DNA from: Sphingobium sp.
Lineage (GTDB): Bacteria; Pseudomonadota; Alphaproteobacteria; Sphingomonadales; Sphingomonadaceae
Assembly (NCBI GenBank): GCA_013911745.1
Contig: JACESO010000019.1
Location: 1-40,098 of the forward strand
Direction of reading: 5' to 3'
DNA length: 40,098 nt
Part shown: piece by piece, positions 28,725-36,569 of the stretch
Layout: every line of letters begins with the position of its first letter
Position numbering within the stretch: the first letter of the stretch is position 1
Notes under the pieces: model-generated
What the model saw: the letters and a program-made list of their open reading frames with translations, nothing else
What the model was told of the DNA's origin: nothing
Database searches by the model: none
Program-made: the position numbers and the translations under genes

Positions 28725-29618
28725 CTACATATGTGCGTGGGCGCGCGCTGGGGTCACCAGGATGATCGCGCCTTCCGTACCATATGTGCCGTGCAGCCGG
28801 GCAACCGCGGCATCGACACGCGCCACCGTCCCGTCATTGGTCAGCAACTGGGTGATCAGCTGCCGGTCGCCATCGCCCCGCAACACGCTTTCCATCTGAG
28901 CACGGAAGGCCGGTCGGACGGCCAGTTCCACCAGATCGGCAATCGCCGCCTTGATCAGCCGTTCGCGCGGCAGGCCCAGCATGGCGCAGAAATCGCCATC
29001 GGCCGCCTCGATGAAACCGCGCGCTGATACCCGCACATGCGCGATCCCGCCATGTATCTCCATCGCCTTCATCATCGCCGACCGGACATCGGCCAGCCGG
29101 TGCCGCTGCATGTCGGCGGTGATGTCCCGCATCAGCAGCGCCACGCCCTGCGCGAACGGAAATGTCTGCACATGCAGCCAGCTTTCCTCGCGGAAGGGTG
29201 AGGGGATATCGGCTGCGCTCGCTTCCCCGGAGGCCAGGCTATGGCGGATATGCGCCTCGGTCAGCGTCCCGCTGATTTCGGGAAAGGCCTCCCTCAGCAA
29301 CTGCCCCTCGACTTGCCTGTCCAACCGTCGCGCCATTCCCATCGCGACGCCGCTGGCATGGCCGATGGTCATGTCCGGGCCGATGAGGATCAAGCCCTGA
29401 TGGATACTCGCCGCCAGCTCCAGGGTACGATCCTTTGGCGGATCTGTGCCGTCATCTTCGGCCAGAGTACGGAACCGGTCGAGGCCCATAAAAACATGGG
29501 TTTCCCGGCCGTGGTGCGTCACCATCACCGGCTCGCGGGATCCGACCTCCCGCCAATGGGCGAAATTGCGCACCAGTTCTGCAGCCGGCACACTCCTGCG
29601 GCGACGGTCGTCCAGCAT
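28725..29618 (-). CDS. Phd/YefM-like N-terminus fused to two PAS-like domains
   Basis: 297 residues from ATG 29618, preceded by GGAGGGAGCGGAG; the frame opens earlier at 29633. Residues about 8-52 (SVPAAELVRNFAHWREV, then EPVMVTHHGRETHVFMGLDRF) look like the Phd/YefM antitoxin fold, which in antitoxins binds operator DNA. Then comes a PAS-like domain (about 65-160, LELAASIHQGLILIGPDMTI... LLMRDITADM) and a second PAS-like unit (about 175-290, GIAHVRVSARGFIEAADGDF... GAIILVTPARA). No toxin gene is adjacent and no kinase, GGDEF or HTH domain follows. It may be a sensory DNA-binding regulator, but that is inferred from the fusion only. Confidence 0.72.
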   Translation of the reverse strand: MLDDRRRRSVPAAELVRNFAHWREVGSREPVMVTHHGRETHVFMGLDRFRTLAEDDGTDPPKDRTLELAASIHQGLILIGPDMTIGHASGVAMGMARRLDRQVEGQLLREAFPEISGTLTEAHIRHSLASGEASAADIPSPFREESWLHVQTFPFAQGVALLMRDITADMQRHRLADVRSAMMKAMEIHGGIAHVRVSARGFIEAADGDFCAMLGLPRERLIKAAIADLVELAVRPAFRAQMESVLRGDGDRQLITQLLTNDGTVARVDAAVARLHGTYGTEGAIILVTPARAHAHM

Positions 29619-29712
29619 CTCCGCTCCCTCCATCTCTATGATGAAGAGGGAGGATAGAAGGGCTCAGCCGGCGTGAAATCTCAACTGGGTTCGTTTCGGA
29701 GACAGGATCGCC

Positions 29713-29928
29713 TCAATAGCTGCGCTGATACTCCAGCGCGTCGAGGATCTTGCCACCCGCCATGAAGACCGCGCCCGAGCAGGCCAGCGCCAGCAATTGT
29801 CCGCCAGTTCCCGGATAGGTCTGCATATAGACGACGCCACGCTCCGTCGCGCCAAGCGCGAGCGCATAGATGACCAGAAAGGCCTCGAACTTGGTCTTGA
29901 TCGTGAAAAGGCTCTTGATCCGTTCCAT
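29713..29928 (-). CDS. Small two-helix membrane protein
   Basis: 71 residues from ATG 29928 (MERIKSLFTIKTKFEAF). Two hydrophobic segments (about 14-32 and 44-60) flank a short loop with YMQTYPGTGGQ, ending LDALEYQRSY. It does not resemble a characterised family that I recognise. It starts 29 bp after astB and precedes the PAS gene by 94 bp, all on one strand, so it may be transcribed with either. Coding character is supported by GC-ending codons and by the good fit between the two genes; the ribosome site is weak. Confidence 0.68.
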   Translation of the reverse strand: MERIKSLFTIKTKFEAFLVIYALALGATERGVVYMQTYPGTGGQLLALACSGAVFMAGGKILDALEYQRSY

Positions 29929-29956
29929 ATCGACTCGTCCGCGTGACCCCCGAGGC

Positions 29957-31219
29957 TCAGATCGACAAGTCTCCGGAAAGCTGAAGATGGTCAACAAGCG
30001 TTAACCATGATTGTTCGATCTGCGCGATCAGCCGGGTATCGCTCAGGTCGTCGGGCGCGATCCGTTCGGGCCAATAGTCGGCTACGATCCGGGCGATGCC
30101 GTCCAGCCGCGCCTCATCCACCAGGAAGCGCGGGTCGATGTCGGCCGGATCGGCCACGACGCGCAACCGCAGGCAGGCCGGGCCGCCGCCATTGGCCATG
30201 GACTGGCGCACATCGACCGGTACGAGCCGGCGAATGGGGCCGTTTCCGGCGATCATCCCTTCCAGCCAGCGCCACACTGCCGGCACCTGCTGCGCCTCGG
30301 TCGGCAGGATCAGCGCCATGCCCGCTCCATCCGGCAACGTCACGAGCTGAGCGTTGAAAAGGTAGGAGGCGATAGCATCGGACAGGCTTACGGCGCTGGC
30401 CGGCACTTCCACGATCTCGACCGCAGGCAGGGCCGCTCGCAGATCGGCATAGAAGCGATCCTTGTCGGCGAACGCCTGTTCATGGGCGAACAGGACATGC
30501 TCATTTGCCACCGCCACCACATCATTGTGAAACGCGCCGGCGGCGATCGCCTCTTCCGACTGCTGGGCGAACAAGGTGCGCGCGGGATCGAGGCCGTGGA
30601 TGCGCGCGATCGCCTTGCTCGCCTCCACATGCTGGCGCGCCGGGAAGGCGCCGCCCGAGCGGCCATAGACGAACACCTCCACGCCTGCGCGGTCATGCGC
30701 TGGCGAAAGCCGCATATGGTTCGCCGCGCCCTCGTCACCGAATGGAGCGGGGACGGGGCCATGCACGGCAAAGGCGCGTTCGTCCGAAAAGGCGACGCGC
30801 AGCTGCGCCAGCGTCTGCGGCCATTCATGGCTTCGGTGCGGCATGGTGACGAGGTTTGCGACGGTCAGGTGCGTCCGCCCGTCGGATGTATCGCTAGCCG
30901 GGGAAACGGTCGCCGCATTGGCCGCCCACATGGAGGATGCGGACATCGCCGCTGCCCGGATATGCGGATCGGCACTGCCCACATCAACACCCAGCCTTGC
31001 GAGCCACGCGCTGTCAGGCCGCCATTGCGGCAGGAATATGCCCTGGCGCAGGCCAAGACGGATGTTGCCGCGCATCTTCTCGATCCCCTGCAGCGCTGCG
31101 GCACGGGGTTGGGACACTGCGCCAGCATTGCGCGCTGAGGCGAGATTACCGAGGCTGAGGCCCGCATAATTGTGGCTCGGCCCAATGATCCCGTCAAAAT
31201 TGATCTCGATAGCGCTCAT
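29957..31219 (-). CDS. astB: N-succinylarginine dihydrolase
   Basis: 420 residues. Second step of the arginine succinyltransferase pathway: N2-succinylarginine to N2-succinylornithine plus 2 NH3 and CO2. The N-terminal IEINFDGIIGPSHNYAGLS is characteristic; the C-terminal half has the catalytic Cys in SMANGGGPACLRLRV and His in FHNDVVAVANEHVLF, as in other members of the amidinotransferase superfamily. Length is slightly below the E. coli enzyme. The ATG overlaps the astA stop by 4 bases. Cytoplasmic. Confidence 0.97.
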   Translation of the reverse strand: MSAIEINFDGIIGPSHNYAGLSLGNLASARNAGAVSQPRAAALQGIEKMRGNIRLGLRQGIFLPQWRPDSAWLARLGVDVGSADPHIRAAAMSASSMWAANAATVSPASDTSDGRTHLTVANLVTMPHRSHEWPQTLAQLRVAFSDERAFAVHGPVPAPFGDEGAANHMRLSPAHDRAGVEVFVYGRSGGAFPARQHVEASKAIARIHGLDPARTLFAQQSEEAIAAGAFHNDVVAVANEHVLFAHEQAFADKDRFYADLRAALPAVEIVEVPASAVSLSDAIASYLFNAQLVTLPDGAGMALILPTEAQQVPAVWRWLEGMIAGNGPIRRLVPVDVRQSMANGGGPACLRLRVVADPADIDPRFLVDEARLDGIARIVADYWPERIAPDDLSDTRLIAQIEQSWLTLVDHLQLSGDLSI

Positions 31220-32235
31220 GCCCGCCCCGCCATGGTGAAGCCGTCGCCCGGTTGGAGCCCAAGCCGCGCGGCGCTGGCGGCGTCGAGCGAGAGGCCGCCA
31301 GTGCCGTCATCCTGCACGAAACCCCAAGTGCAGCGATAATGGGCAAGCCGCCCGGTCGCGATCAGCATCCTGTCCCCGCCCTTGTCGTGCATCGATGACA
31401 GAGTGACGTCTCGCGCCGCCGCGATGGTCTTCAACTGGTCGACCTGTCCAACCATCGTCGGCCCTCCGTCGAATATGTCGACATAGCCGGCATTTTCGAA
31501 CCCTTCGGTCTCCAGCATCCGCATCGCGGCGCGGCCATTGGGATGGGGCAGGCCGATGACGGCGCGGGCGCTGTCGGTCAGCATCGCGGTATAGATCGGC
31601 GTCTTGGGCATCAGGTCGGCGATGAACTGGTTGCCGTTCACCGCATTGAACTCGTCCGCCTCCTGGAAGCTCATGCCGAAAAAGCGGCCGGCAAGGCCGT
31701 CCCAAAAGGGCGAGCCGCCCGCCTCGTCAATGACCCCGCGCAGTTCAGCGATCACCCGGTCCCCGAAACGGGCACGATGGTTGCGGATGTAAAGGTAACG
31801 GCTGCGCGCCAGCAGCAGGCCCAGCCCTTCCGCCCGCTCGCGCGGATGGAGAAACAGGCCGCCCACTTCCACCGACCCTTCCAGATCGGTGGTCAGCGAC
31901 AGCATCTGCGCGCGGAAGGTGCGCCCCAGCTCCCGACTATGCTGGGTCAGCACGCCCAGACGGTAGGAATAGAAGGGGAAGCTTTGCCCGACCGTCGAGA
32001 AAATCTGGCATGTACCGCGCACTTGGCCGGTGTCGACATTTTCCAGCACCATGACGATCAGTTCGTCCGCAATGCCGTCGCCCTCGCGCGCCAGCGCCTG
32101 CTCGGTTCTTTCCAGCTTGGCGGCGAGCGATTTGCGATCCGGGGGCAGATTGGTGAACCCGCCGCCGGTCAGCTTCGCCATTTCGTAGAGCGTCTGTATG
32201 TCGTCGGCGCGCGCGATGCGCATGATGAAGCTCAA
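31216..32235 (-). CDS. astA: Arginine N-succinyltransferase
   Basis: 339 residues. First step of the pathway: succinyl-CoA plus arginine to N2-succinylarginine. GNAT-like fold; visible are MAKLTGGGFTNLPPD near residue 20, GLFLHPRERAEGLGLLLARS and the C-terminal FDGGPTMVGQVDQLKTI. The 32235 start is a TTG overlapping the stop of the M20 gene (TTGA) and gives MSFIMRIARADD; an ATG four codons in (32223) is an alternative. It is the middle gene of a three-gene coupled operon. astC (transaminase), astD (semialdehyde dehydrogenase) and astE (desuccinylase) are not seen. Confidence 0.96.
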   Translation of the reverse strand: MSFIMRIARADDIQTLYEMAKLTGGGFTNLPPDRKSLAAKLERTEQALAREGDGIADELIVMVLENVDTGQVRGTCQIFSTVGQSFPFYSYRLGVLTQHSRELGRTFRAQMLSLTTDLEGSVEVGGLFLHPRERAEGLGLLLARSRYLYIRNHRARFGDRVIAELRGVIDEAGGSPFWDGLAGRFFGMSFQEADEFNAVNGNQFIADLMPKTPIYTAMLTDSARAVIGLPHPNGRAAMRMLETEGFENAGYVDIFDGGPTMVGQVDQLKTIAAARDVTLSSMHDKGGDRMLIATGRLAHYRCTWGFVQDDGTGGLSLDAASAARLGLQPGDGFTMAGRA

Positions 32236-33458
32236 ACCGCCATCCCCTCTTTATCATAGTCTCCCAGCGCGATCCGCATCAGCGCCAACGCGGAAAGCTG
32301 CGCCCGTTCCGCCAGGCTGTCGGTCAGCAGAAATTCCGCGTCGCTGTGGATCGCGCCGCCACGTACCCCCATCGTATCGACCACCGGCACGCCGCAGGCG
32401 GCGATGTTATTGCCGTCGCATACCCCGCCCGTATCGCGCCAGTCGATCGGCAGCCCCAAGTCCGCGCCGCAGCGCTTCACCAGCCCGAACAGCCGCTCCG
32501 CCTTCGCGTCCATGGGCTTGGGCGGCCGACCGAAGCCGCCATGCAGGTGCAGGCTGACGTCATGGTCCCGCGCGACATCGGCCATCGCCCGGTCGATCAA
32601 CGCGCGGGCGGCGATTTCATCTTGTTGCGTCCGGGGCCGGAAATTGACGCGCAGCACGGCATGGTCCGGTACGACATTGTTCGGCCCGCCGCCGTCGATC
32701 TTCGCCGGGTTGCAGGAAAAGCCTGCGCCGCTTCCCGCCTTCAGCCGCAGCGCCAGATCGGCGGCGGCCAACAGCGCATTGCGCCCGTCATCCGGGTTCC
32801 GCCCGGCATGGGCGCTGAGGCCCGTCACGATGATGGAGAAGTTGCCGCTGCCCGCCCGCGCGCCCGCGAGCGTCCCGTCGGGCAGGGCAGGCTCGTAGGT
32901 GAAGGCAGCAATCTTGCCGGCCGCCGCTTCCCGCAGAAGCGATGCGGATGAAGGGCTTCCAACCTCCTCATCGCTGTTGATTAGAATGTCATAGCCGAGT
33001 GCAGCGGCCGCGCCCGAACGCTCGAACGCGCCCAGTGCCGCCAGCATCACCGCGATGCCACCCTTCATGTCCGCGACACCGGGACCGTTAAGCCGGCCGG
33101 GTTCCAGCCAATGCTGATGCTGGAACGGATGATCCGCCCCGAACACCGTGTCCATATGGCCGGTCAGCAATATGCGGCGCTGCGCATCCGGGCGGACGGA
33201 CAGGCGCAAATGCCTGCCATGATCGATCGTCGAAATCCGGCCATCTGGCGCGACGGTCTCGACCGCGTCTCCCGCCAACAGTTCGACAGTGCCCGGCAGG
33301 ACGGAGAAGGCGTCCGCCAGGGTCGCGGCCATGGCGTCGAGCCCTGCAAGATTGCGCGATCCGCTGTTGATCGACGCCCATCGCTGCACCTGCGCCAGCA
33401 TCGGCGCGGCGGCGGCGTGGTCCAGCAGGGCCTGTTCCTCGGGGGTGAGACCGGTCAT
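32232..33458 (-). CDS. M20-family metallohydrolase, first gene of the astAB operon
   Basis: 408 residues, like glutamate carboxypeptidase G2/DapE/ArgE enzymes. The di-zinc ligands are all in place: His near 101 in LLTGHMDTVFG, Asp 130 in GVADMKGG, the catalytic Glu pair near 164 in NSDEEVGS, an EP motif (TYEPALPDG), and the distal His in GGAIHSDAEF. A dimerisation insert lies at about 195-300. There is no signal peptide, so it is cytoplasmic. M20 enzymes cleave amide bonds of N-acyl or C-terminal amino acids. Being coupled to astA by a 4-base overlap, it may deacylate a pathway intermediate, such as succinylglutamate in place of AstE; that is inference. Confidence 0.92.
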   Translation of the reverse strand: MTGLTPEEQALLDHAAAAPMLAQVQRWASINSGSRNLAGLDAMAATLADAFSVLPGTVELLAGDAVETVAPDGRISTIDHGRHLRLSVRPDAQRRILLTGHMDTVFGADHPFQHQHWLEPGRLNGPGVADMKGGIAVMLAALGAFERSGAAAALGYDILINSDEEVGSPSSASLLREAAAGKIAAFTYEPALPDGTLAGARAGSGNFSIIVTGLSAHAGRNPDDGRNALLAAADLALRLKAGSGAGFSCNPAKIDGGGPNNVVPDHAVLRVNFRPRTQQDEIAARALIDRAMADVARDHDVSLHLHGGFGRPPKPMDAKAERLFGLVKRCGADLGLPIDWRDTGGVCDGNNIAACGVPVVDTMGVRGGAIHSDAEFLLTDSLAERAQLSALALMRIALGDYDKEGMAV

Positions 33459-33516
33459 GCACCGGGTCTATCAAAGGCTGGAGCGCCTCTCCACCCCCGC
33501 ACGAAAATTACCGTGC

Positions 33517-34431
33517 CTAGAAATCATATGTCAACGTCAGGCGGCTGAGCGTGTCGAGCCCGCCCGTCTGCAACAGCGTCTCCGATTCATACTGCACATT
33601 GTAGGAGAAAGCGGCCGACCAGCGGGTGGTGACCTTCGTTTCGACCGATGTCAGCGCGTTGAACGTGTAGACGTCGCTTTCGGCATAGGCGGATGCGGTC
33701 TGCTTGAAGGTCAAGGTGGGCAGCGCCCGCCACGCCAGCGCCATCGATCCGCGGACCCCCACCTTCGTCTCGCGCGGGCCGATGACATATTTGGCATGAC
33801 GGATCGACGGCCCCAGGTCGGCGGAAAGGTCCAGCGGCTTGGACATGATGATCTTGTAACCGACGCCGACCGATCCCGTATAGCGTTCTTCATACCCGAT
33901 CGACGTGTCCCGCTCGAACTGGGCGAGGCCGTAGGCGAACCCGCGCGGGTCGAACTGATAGCGCGGCTCGTAGCTGCCGAAATAGCGCTCGCGCGACGTC
34001 ACCCCGTTGGCGCGGCGATAATCGGCGCTGGCGGTCAGCTTGTGCGTCCATTCAATGCCTTCGCGCGTGGCGGTCGCCGCAACGCTGATGCCCAGTTCGC
34101 TGGTCGAACCGGTCGAGCGGAAGCCGCCCGCCTGGATGCGCCCGGTCCATAATTCCGTGAATCGCGCCTCGCGGATGACACTTTCGTGGGTCGCCTTGGT
34201 GCGGTCCTTCCAGCGGGTGACCATGCGCTGGATTTCCTCGGCGGATGCCGGGTTCGTCTGCTTCGCGATCTTCGCGACGGTGGCAATGTCGGTTTCGTTG
34301 CCGTTGGCGATGGCGGCTTCCATCATCTCCCGCACCGCCGGAGGCAAAAGGGCGTCCTCATCGGCTCGCGCCGCGACAGGCAGGCTAGCGAACAGCAATG
34401 ATAGAGGTATCAGACTGGCATGCATGCCCAT
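33517..34431 (-). CDS. DUF481 family outer-membrane beta-barrel protein
   Basis: About 304 residues from the ATG at 34431 (another ATG at 34425; a TTG at 34449 begins the open frame). A Sec signal (HASLIPLSLLFASLPVAARA) is followed by a helical periplasmic stretch (about residues 20-70, PPAVREMMEAAIANGNETDI) and then a DUF481 barrel of repeated amphipathic strands, ending in TLTYDF with a C-terminal Phe as in outer-membrane proteins. DUF481 proteins (YdiY-like) are presumed to be barrels; function unknown. Read in the same direction as the ast operon, ending 58 bp before it. Confidence 0.85.
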   Translation of the reverse strand: MGMHASLIPLSLLFASLPVAARADEDALLPPAVREMMEAAIANGNETDIATVAKIAKQTNPASAEEIQRMVTRWKDRTKATHESVIREARFTELWTGRIQAGGFRSTGSTSELGISVAATATREGIEWTHKLTASADYRRANGVTSRERYFGSYEPRYQFDPRGFAYGLAQFERDTSIGYEERYTGSVGVGYKIIMSKPLDLSADLGPSIRHAKYVIGPRETKVGVRGSMALAWRALPTLTFKQTASAYAESDVYTFNALTSVETKVTTRWSAAFSYNVQYESETLLQTGGLDTLSRLTLTYDF

Positions 34432-34479
34432 ATGATACTTGTCTGACAAAAGATTTTAAGCCCTCAATTGCATGTCGGG

Positions 34480-34965
34480 TCAGATAAGCGCGTGGAACTC
34501 CTGCACGATGTCGCGGTAGAGCTTCCGCTTGAACGGAACGATGAGGTCCGGCAGCGAGTCAGGCTCGGCCCACTTCCACGCGCGAAATTCCGGATGGTCC
34601 GTGGCGATATCGATGTCGCCATCCTCGCCAACGAAGCGCGCCAGGAACCAATATTGCCGCTGCCCGCGATATTTGCCGCCCCACAGTTTGCCGATCAACT
34701 CAGGCGGCAGATCGTAGAAATGCTCGTCCTTGCTCTTGGCGATGATCTCGACATGCTCGCGGCCGATGCCCGTTTCTTCGCGCAATTCGCGTAGGGCCGC
34801 GGCGCGGGCATCCTCGTCGTCGTCGATTCCGCCCTGTGGCATCTGCCAGGCTTCGGTACTGTTGTCGATGCGCTGGCCGACGAACACCTTGCCGTCCATG
34901 TTCACGAGCATGATTCCTACGCACGGGCGGTAGGGCAGAGTCTTGTCATCAGGCGTGGAAGCCAT
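34480..34965 (-). CDS. rppH: RNA pyrophosphohydrolase (Nudix)
   Basis: 161 residues from ATG 34965 (MASTPDDKTLPYRPCVG); the frame continues to 35061 without conservation. RppH removes pyrophosphate from 5'-triphosphate RNA (and dinucleoside polyphosphates), starting RNase E-dependent decay. The Nudix box fits exactly: GGIDDDEDARAAALREL followed by REETGI. Before it is the family-specific GQRIDNSTEAWQMPQGG and after it YRGQRQYWFLARF. Divergent from phrB, with 191 bp between. Length is normal. Confidence 0.95.
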   Translation of the reverse strand: MASTPDDKTLPYRPCVGIMLVNMDGKVFVGQRIDNSTEAWQMPQGGIDDDEDARAAALRELREETGIGREHVEIIAKSKDEHFYDLPPELIGKLWGGKYRGQRQYWFLARFVGEDGDIDIATDHPEFRAWKWAEPDSLPDLIVPFKRKLYRDIVQEFHALI

Positions 34966-35156
34966 GTCGTCCCCAGATAGATTGTGCGGCGTGCCTTTCC
35001 CGAGGCGCTCGGCCGCGCTTGCACCAAGGAAATAAGCTGCTGGTCCTCGCGCGTCCATCACGCGAATCGTACCAACGTCGTTTTGCGACGAGCCGTGATG
35101 GCAATATGGCCCAAGTGCCGCTTGGAACCGGGGGAAGGGGGGCGCATTGCCGCTTC

Positions 35157-36533
35157 ATGCCCGATCCCGTCCTGCTCTGGTTCCGCCAGGATCTGCGCCT
35201 GTCAGACCAGGCTGCCCTTGCCACCGCTGCGGCCGAAGGGCCAGTGATCCCGGTCTATGTGCTGGATGATGAAACCCCGCGCCGATGGGCGATGGGGGGA
35301 GCGTCGCGCTGGTGGCTGCACCACAGCCTCGCCGCGCTGGATTCCAGCCTGAGGGCAAGGGGTTCGCGCCTGATTTTGAGACGCGGCAAAAGCGCAGACG
35401 TCCTTGCCGCGGTCGCCAAGGAAAGCGGAGCATCGCGCGTTCACGCCCTTCATCATTATGAGCCGTGGTGGCGCAACGCGGAAAAGGCCGTGGCGAAGAC
35501 GCTCGACCTCTGCCTGCATGACGGCACGCTGTTGCTCCCACCGGGGGCTGTGCGGACCGGATCGGGCAGTGCCTACCGCATCTACACGCCTTTCTCTCGG
35601 GCAGTGATGGAACATATGCCGCCAGTGGAGCCTCACCCCGCGCCGCGCGCTATCCCGGCTCCGTCGCGCTGGCCGGAAAGCGATTCGCTCGCGGATTGGG
35701 CGCTGTTGCCGGATCTCCCCAACTGGGCCGAAGCCTTTGCCAAGGACTGGACACCGGGCGAAGAAGGCGCGCAAGCGAATGTCGCCGCCTTCCTCGACGA
35801 GGTCGGCGATTACCCTACCGCCCGCAACCTTCCCTCGATCGAAGGGACGTCCCGCCTCTCGCCGCATCTGCATTTCGGTGAGGTGTCGCCAGCCTATGTC
35901 TGGCATCGGGCCTGCGCTTCAGGTCATGATGCAACCATCTTCCTCAAGGAACTGATCTGGCGCGATTATGCGCACACTCAGATTTGCAATTTCCCGACCT
36001 ATGGTTCGGCGAACGCCCGCGCGGATTTCGACAATATGGGCTGGCGCGACTTGCGCGAGGCGAAGGGAGATTTCGATGCTTGGAAGAAGGGGCGGACCGG
36101 CTATCCCATCGTGGACGCGGGCATGCGACAGCTTTGGACGACGGGTTGGATGCATAACCGTGTGCGCATGATTGCCGCCAGCTTCCTGATCAAGCATCTG
36201 CTGATCGATTGGCGGCATGGCGCGCAATGGTTCTGGGACACGCTGGTCGATGCAGATTATGCGAACAACAGCGTCAACTGGCAATGGGTGGCGGGCAGCG
36301 GCGTGGACGCCAACCTCTTCACCCGAATCTTGGCCCCGCTGACCCAATCGGAAAAATTCGATGCAGCCGACTATATCAGGCAGTGGGTGCCGGAACTTGC
36401 CGGCCTGTCGGACGACGCCATCCACGATCCCGACGCCCACGACGCGAGGCCGGACGCCTATCCCGCCAAGATCATTGGGCACAGAGAAGGGCGGGAACGC
36501 GCCCTTGCCGCCTATCACGCCATGAAGCGGTGA
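35157..36533 (+). CDS. phrB: Deoxyribodipyrimidine photolyase (class I CPD)
   Basis: 458 residues from ATG 35157 (MPDPVLLWFRQDLRLSDQAA). Repairs cyclobutane pyrimidine dimers with blue light. The N-terminal alpha/beta domain (1-130) would hold an antenna cofactor; the C-terminal helical domain binds FAD, with GTSRLSPHLHFGEVSP, KELIWRDYAHT, and GRTGYPIVDAGMRQL, then WMHNRVRMIAASFL and NNSVNWQWVAGSG, the active-site core of classical photolyases. The ribosome site is not obvious: GGGGGAAGGGGGG lies about 20 bases upstream, so a farther start is possible though unconserved. Intergenic DNA carries a small hairpin at 35076-35090. Confidence 0.95.
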   Translation: MPDPVLLWFRQDLRLSDQAALATAAAEGPVIPVYVLDDETPRRWAMGGASRWWLHHSLAALDSSLRARGSRLILRRGKSADVLAAVAKESGASRVHALHHYEPWWRNAEKAVAKTLDLCLHDGTLLLPPGAVRTGSGSAYRIYTPFSRAVMEHMPPVEPHPAPRAIPAPSRWPESDSLADWALLPDLPNWAEAFAKDWTPGEEGAQANVAAFLDEVGDYPTARNLPSIEGTSRLSPHLHFGEVSPAYVWHRACASGHDATIFLKELIWRDYAHTQICNFPTYGSANARADFDNMGWRDLREAKGDFDAWKKGRTGYPIVDAGMRQLWTTGWMHNRVRMIAASFLIKHLLIDWRHGAQWFWDTLVDADYANNSVNWQWVAGSGVDANLFTRILAPLTQSEKFDAADYIRQWVPELAGLSDDAIHDPDAHDARPDAYPAKIIGHREGRERALAAYHAMKR

Positions 36534-36569
36534 TTGCGGATCATCGCTGCTTGCGGCAGAGATGACGTC

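Noticed and set aside
29570..29618. Toxin-antitoxin locus at the Phd/YefM-like region
   Set aside because: No toxin-sized gene (RelE, Doc, Txe type) is adjacent on either strand; the neighbours are a PAS region in the same protein and a small membrane protein.
35076..35090. Small hairpin CGTCG-TTTTG-CGACG between rppH and phrB
   Set aside because: Only 5 bp of stem without a T-run; too weak to call a terminator or operator.
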